DNA of 64,000 nucleotides from Orientallactaga sibirica (taxonomy: Eukaryota; Chordata; Mammalia; Rodentia; Dipodidae), in assembly GCA_036365145.1 (NCBI GenBank), contig JAEOAD010000004.1, forward strand, positions 53,752,001 through 53,816,000, read 5' to 3'. The notes under the pieces are model-generated. The model was not told the DNA's origin and did no database searches. It saw only the letters and a list, made by a program, of their open reading frames with translations. Shown here one piece after another: positions 61,410 through 64,000 of this stretch. How positions within the stretch are numbered: the first letter of the stretch is position 1; every line of letters starts with the position of its first letter. The position numbers were made by a program, and so were the translations under genes.

Positions 61410-61582
61410 ATCATTTTGCTCCGATGATTGGATGGTGTTGTTGGGACAAAACACCAGACCAGAAGCAGTTTATGGAAGAAAAGGTTTTTTCCAGCTTAAG
61501 TTTGGAGGGGAATGTTCCATCATGTCAGGGAAAGCAGGACAGGAGCAGATAACATGACATTGCATTTTTTCCTCCTCCCTTC
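61410..61582 (-). mobile_element. MaLR-like repeat, minus strand, part 1
   Basis: 'tggtgttgttgggacaaaac', 'accagaagcagtttatggaa', 'gaaaaggttttttccagctt', 'gaatgttccatcatgtcagg', 'gaaagcaggacaggagcaga'. Antisense to the type seen at 32.8 kb. It is interrupted by microsatellite and B1 and seems to resume at 61828. Confidence 0.5.
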
Positions 61583-61654
61583 TGTCTTTCCTTTCTTCTT
61601 TCTTTCCTTCCTTCCTTCCTTCCTTCCTTCCTTCCTTCCTTTCTTCTTTTTCTT
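61583..61654. repeat. (TTCC)n polypyrimidine microsatellite
   Basis: About 9 TTCC units flanked by TTTC/TTCTT variants. It is the strand reverse of the (GGAA)n at 44.3 kb. Confidence 0.96.
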
Positions 61655-61827
61655 CTTTTTGTTTTTTTTTTTTTTGTTTGTTTGTTTTTTGAGGTAGAGT
61701 CTCACACTAGCCTAGGCTGACTTGGCCTCATTCTTGTAATTCCAGGCTGGCCTTAAACTCATGGTGATCCTCCTACCTCTGCCTCCTGAGTGCTGGGATT
61801 ATATGTGTGCAGCACCACATCTGGTTG
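61655..61827 (-). mobile_element. B1-like SINE, minus strand, inserted in a MaLR-like repeat
   Basis: T/G-rich tail, 'ttgaggtagagtctcacact', 'agcctaggctgacttggcct', 'tggtgatcctcctacctctg', 'gagtgctgggattatatgtg', 'caccacatctggttg'. A short extra segment ('cattcttgtaattcc') lies in the middle. Confidence 0.92.
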
Positions 61828-62040
61828 GGCATCATATTTTTATATCAGTAGCAGGGTGGAAGTAGAGAGGTTGAGCTCATAGCAAGCAGTACTGAGCTAC
61901 AATGCCCCATAGGCCACCCCTAGCAACACATCTCCTTTAGCAAGGCTTCACCTCCCAAAGGCTCTACCTGCTAGGGAGTAAATTTGAGGCTTAATCATAG
62001 ACACATGAGGCTCCAGGGACATTTACTTTCACACCACCAC
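61828..62040 (-). mobile_element. MaLR-like repeat, minus strand, part 2
   Basis: 'agcaaggcttcacctcccaa', 'aggctctacctgctagggag', 'cacatgaggctccagggaca' continue the order of part 1 after the microsatellite and B1. Confidence 0.5.
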
Positions 62041-62084
62041 TAATAGGGTGTGTATGTTTCTTAAAATGGAACATATTTTTGGTT

Positions 62085-63100
62085 GTTTGGTTACTCTCCC
62101 CACAATTAGTCTGGGCCATAAAGAACCTTGAGGTCCCCAAAACAATATAGGCCATTGCCAAAACACTTTATTACTGCCAGAGGTAAAAGGTAAGACCCCA
62201 TTGCCGAAAACACCACAAGCTGCAGTCATGACATTGAATGTCGCACTGGAACCAGATGGGAAACTGACTCCCTCCAGGCTAGCCCTCATAGAGCTGGAGA
62301 GCCCTCTTGGAAATCCTGGAGGACAACTGTCACCAATAGTATGAATAAGCAGGGGACCCTGCAGACTACAATATCAAACAGCCAAACAAGGAGTATTTGT
62401 GCAATAGTGGCATGTAGCCTCTACAGGTAACCAACTGTTCTATGATTAGAAACTTGGTCCATTCAGTGAGAGAGAACTCATATCTGGAGCTGCAAAGCAA
62501 GCCGGAATCTCATGTTTAGGAAAGAGTGGGATAGCACACCAAAAATCTCCTAAACAACTTTGCATATCTCTTTTAACCAAATTGCTGTCACTCTTGGAGA
62601 ATTTATTTGATTTCACAAATGGCACGGAAAACAGAGGAGAACATAAATCTATTGATGAAACAAGAAGATAGCGGACTGCTCTTCATGAGACTTTCCCTGT
62701 CAGGGCCTAGGAAAAATTGCAGAGGAAGTGACATCATGAATACTGCTCTTACTGCTACCCTGACAACCAGCCGCAGGTTGATGGTGAGAGACATGTAGAA
62801 TAATCAAAACCTATGGAAGCAGAAGTCCAGAGACTATAAATAACACTAAATAAGACTGATGAACAAGCCTGCCCTGGCTCAGGGAATATTGTGGAAGAGT
62901 TGGGGGAATGATTTTAAGAGTCACAGAACCAATAGGAATACCCTGAGGTATGGTCCTCTGCTACCACATGGTGACTGACTGAGGCCTTCATGACCCCCAC
63001 AGTGATTACCATAACCCCACTAAGGAGGGGATCCCAGGGTAACAGGAGTTGAGGTGAGGGGATAATAATATATAACCTGTTATATAAAACATTTTTTTTA
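62085..63100 (+). mobile_element. LINE-1 3' UTR, strongly 5' truncated
   Basis: 'ggtaagaccccattgccgaa', 'aacaccacaagctgcagtca', 'gtgcaatagtggcatgtagc', 'agtgagagagaactcatatc', 'ccctggctcagggaatattg', 'gattaccataaccccactaa', A-rich end at 63100. Same block order as the L1 3' UTRs at 14.7 and 24.1 kb, without any ORF2. Frames of 63-86 codons in it are incidental. Confidence 0.82.
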
Positions 63101-64000
63101 AAAAGGACAACTGAATGAGAATCATTTACAATTGTTATCTTATAAAATGAAATATGCATAATTTGTTGAATTGAATGCAGTAGAAAAATACAGGTTAAGC
63201 CTTAACAGAGAAAAGTAGAAAAACAAGTGTGAACATCAATAAAATTCAAGAACTGAGAACAACCTGAAGAGGTCATGAAGGTTACCATCTTCCTGGCAGA
63301 ACCACATTGAGCACTACTCAGCCTGGGAGAATTAAGCATAATGTTGAAAACAAAACAATGTAAAAAGTGAGCTACATTCCTTCAGCATGAGATTTGAGTA
63401 TTTTGAATTACATATGATTTTACCAAGCAGTTTATACCACTCTATGTTGGGTTTTAACATTGCTTCTCATAAGGTTCTGCTATTTTTAGTATAGATGTAT
63501 GCTGTTCTTCTCTGGAATTATTTTTGTAGGTGGAATAGAATAAAGGGTCTGTGTTGTAGGGAAAACCCTTCATGTCTCCCTTGTTCACACTGGACTGGAT
63601 ATTTGATACCCACATCTGCTTGGCTGTTACAAGTTTTTAAATGGCTTCTTGATTTTTTTTTTTTTTTAACAGGAGAGGGACAGGCATCTTCTGCATAGTT
63701 ATTGCTAAATTTCAACACAGGCAAACTGTTGCTGGCACATCACTCCTAATTAGCACCACATTTCCCTAGCCTGCCTCCTCTCTGTCCTGCTTGACCCACT
63801 TCCTCCTCTTATCTTGTTTTATTTTTATTTTCTTTAATTTTTCTCTTCAGCAAAGCTTACCTCATCAGTGGTGGACACCTTAATGACATTAAAAACTTAA
63901 GCTGTCACAAAATTTACATTGATACTCAAAGTGAATTCTATATAGTCAATGATACATTGATATGTCCTGGGAACTCATCAGAAATCAATCATCTTGTAAC
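63101..64000. other. Unique DNA to the window edge
   Basis: A T-run at 63651-63667 and pyrimidine-rich patches (about 63770-63845). No gene or repeat recognised. Any feature at the edge would be cut by the window. Confidence 0.5.

Overview
The window is mammalian nuclear DNA, AT-rich and gene-poor, and almost certainly from a dipodoid rodent (jerboa type). The evidence is its repeats. About 25 copies of a tRNA-derived SINE are present, starting near 'ggctggagagatggcttag', with a pol III B box ('ggttcgattcc'), a pyrimidine-rich body and an (AATA)n tail. From memory this matches Dip, the dipodoid member of the B2 superfamily. About ten 7SL-derived B1-like SINEs and one B4/RSINE1-type SINE accompany them. 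The species is inferred and was not checked against a database.

I find no intact protein-coding gene, rRNA, tRNA gene or CRISPR array. The open frames are short; they lie in AT-rich unique DNA, run through microsatellites, or belong to L1 debris. The recognisable coding sequence is dead LINE-1: an ORF2 C-terminus at 14.2-14.66 kb (with its 3' UTR to 16.05 kb), a 5' part with tandem GC-rich monomers and an ORF1 start at 20.2-21.7 kb, an ORF2 3' part at 22.4-24.1 kb with its 3' UTR to 25.6 kb, an older Lx-like piece at 36.3-37.5 kb, an antisense copy at 38.0-39.9 kb, and a 3' UTR at 62.1-63.1 kb. Older layers include an antisense L2 at about 42-42.85 kb, MIR-like scraps, MaLR-type LTRs at 2.3, 32.8, 59.4 and 61.4 kb, and a possible solo LTR at 53.3-54.0 kb.

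Layout: 1-20 kb is unique AT-rich sequence with scattered SINEs and one L1 3' end. 20-26 kb is an L1-rich block with nested SINEs. 26-36 kb is mostly unique, with a weak exon-like pair on the minus strand near 25.9-26.3 kb. 36-42.9 kb is dense in L1 and L2. 43-50 kb is repeat-poor and carries the only CpG-rich island (about 47.5-47.87 kb), next to two compound microsatellites arranged as an inverted pair. 50-64 kb is mostly unique, with a 5 kb stretch (54.2-59.4 kb) almost free of recent repeats.

The most interesting elements are the orphan CpG island in its repeat-poor setting, the matched inverted (CT)n(GT)n / (CA)n(GA)n pair beside it, a Dip subfamily defined by a shared internal insertion at three loci, and a target site used by two SINEs in succession, leaving three copies of the target duplication.
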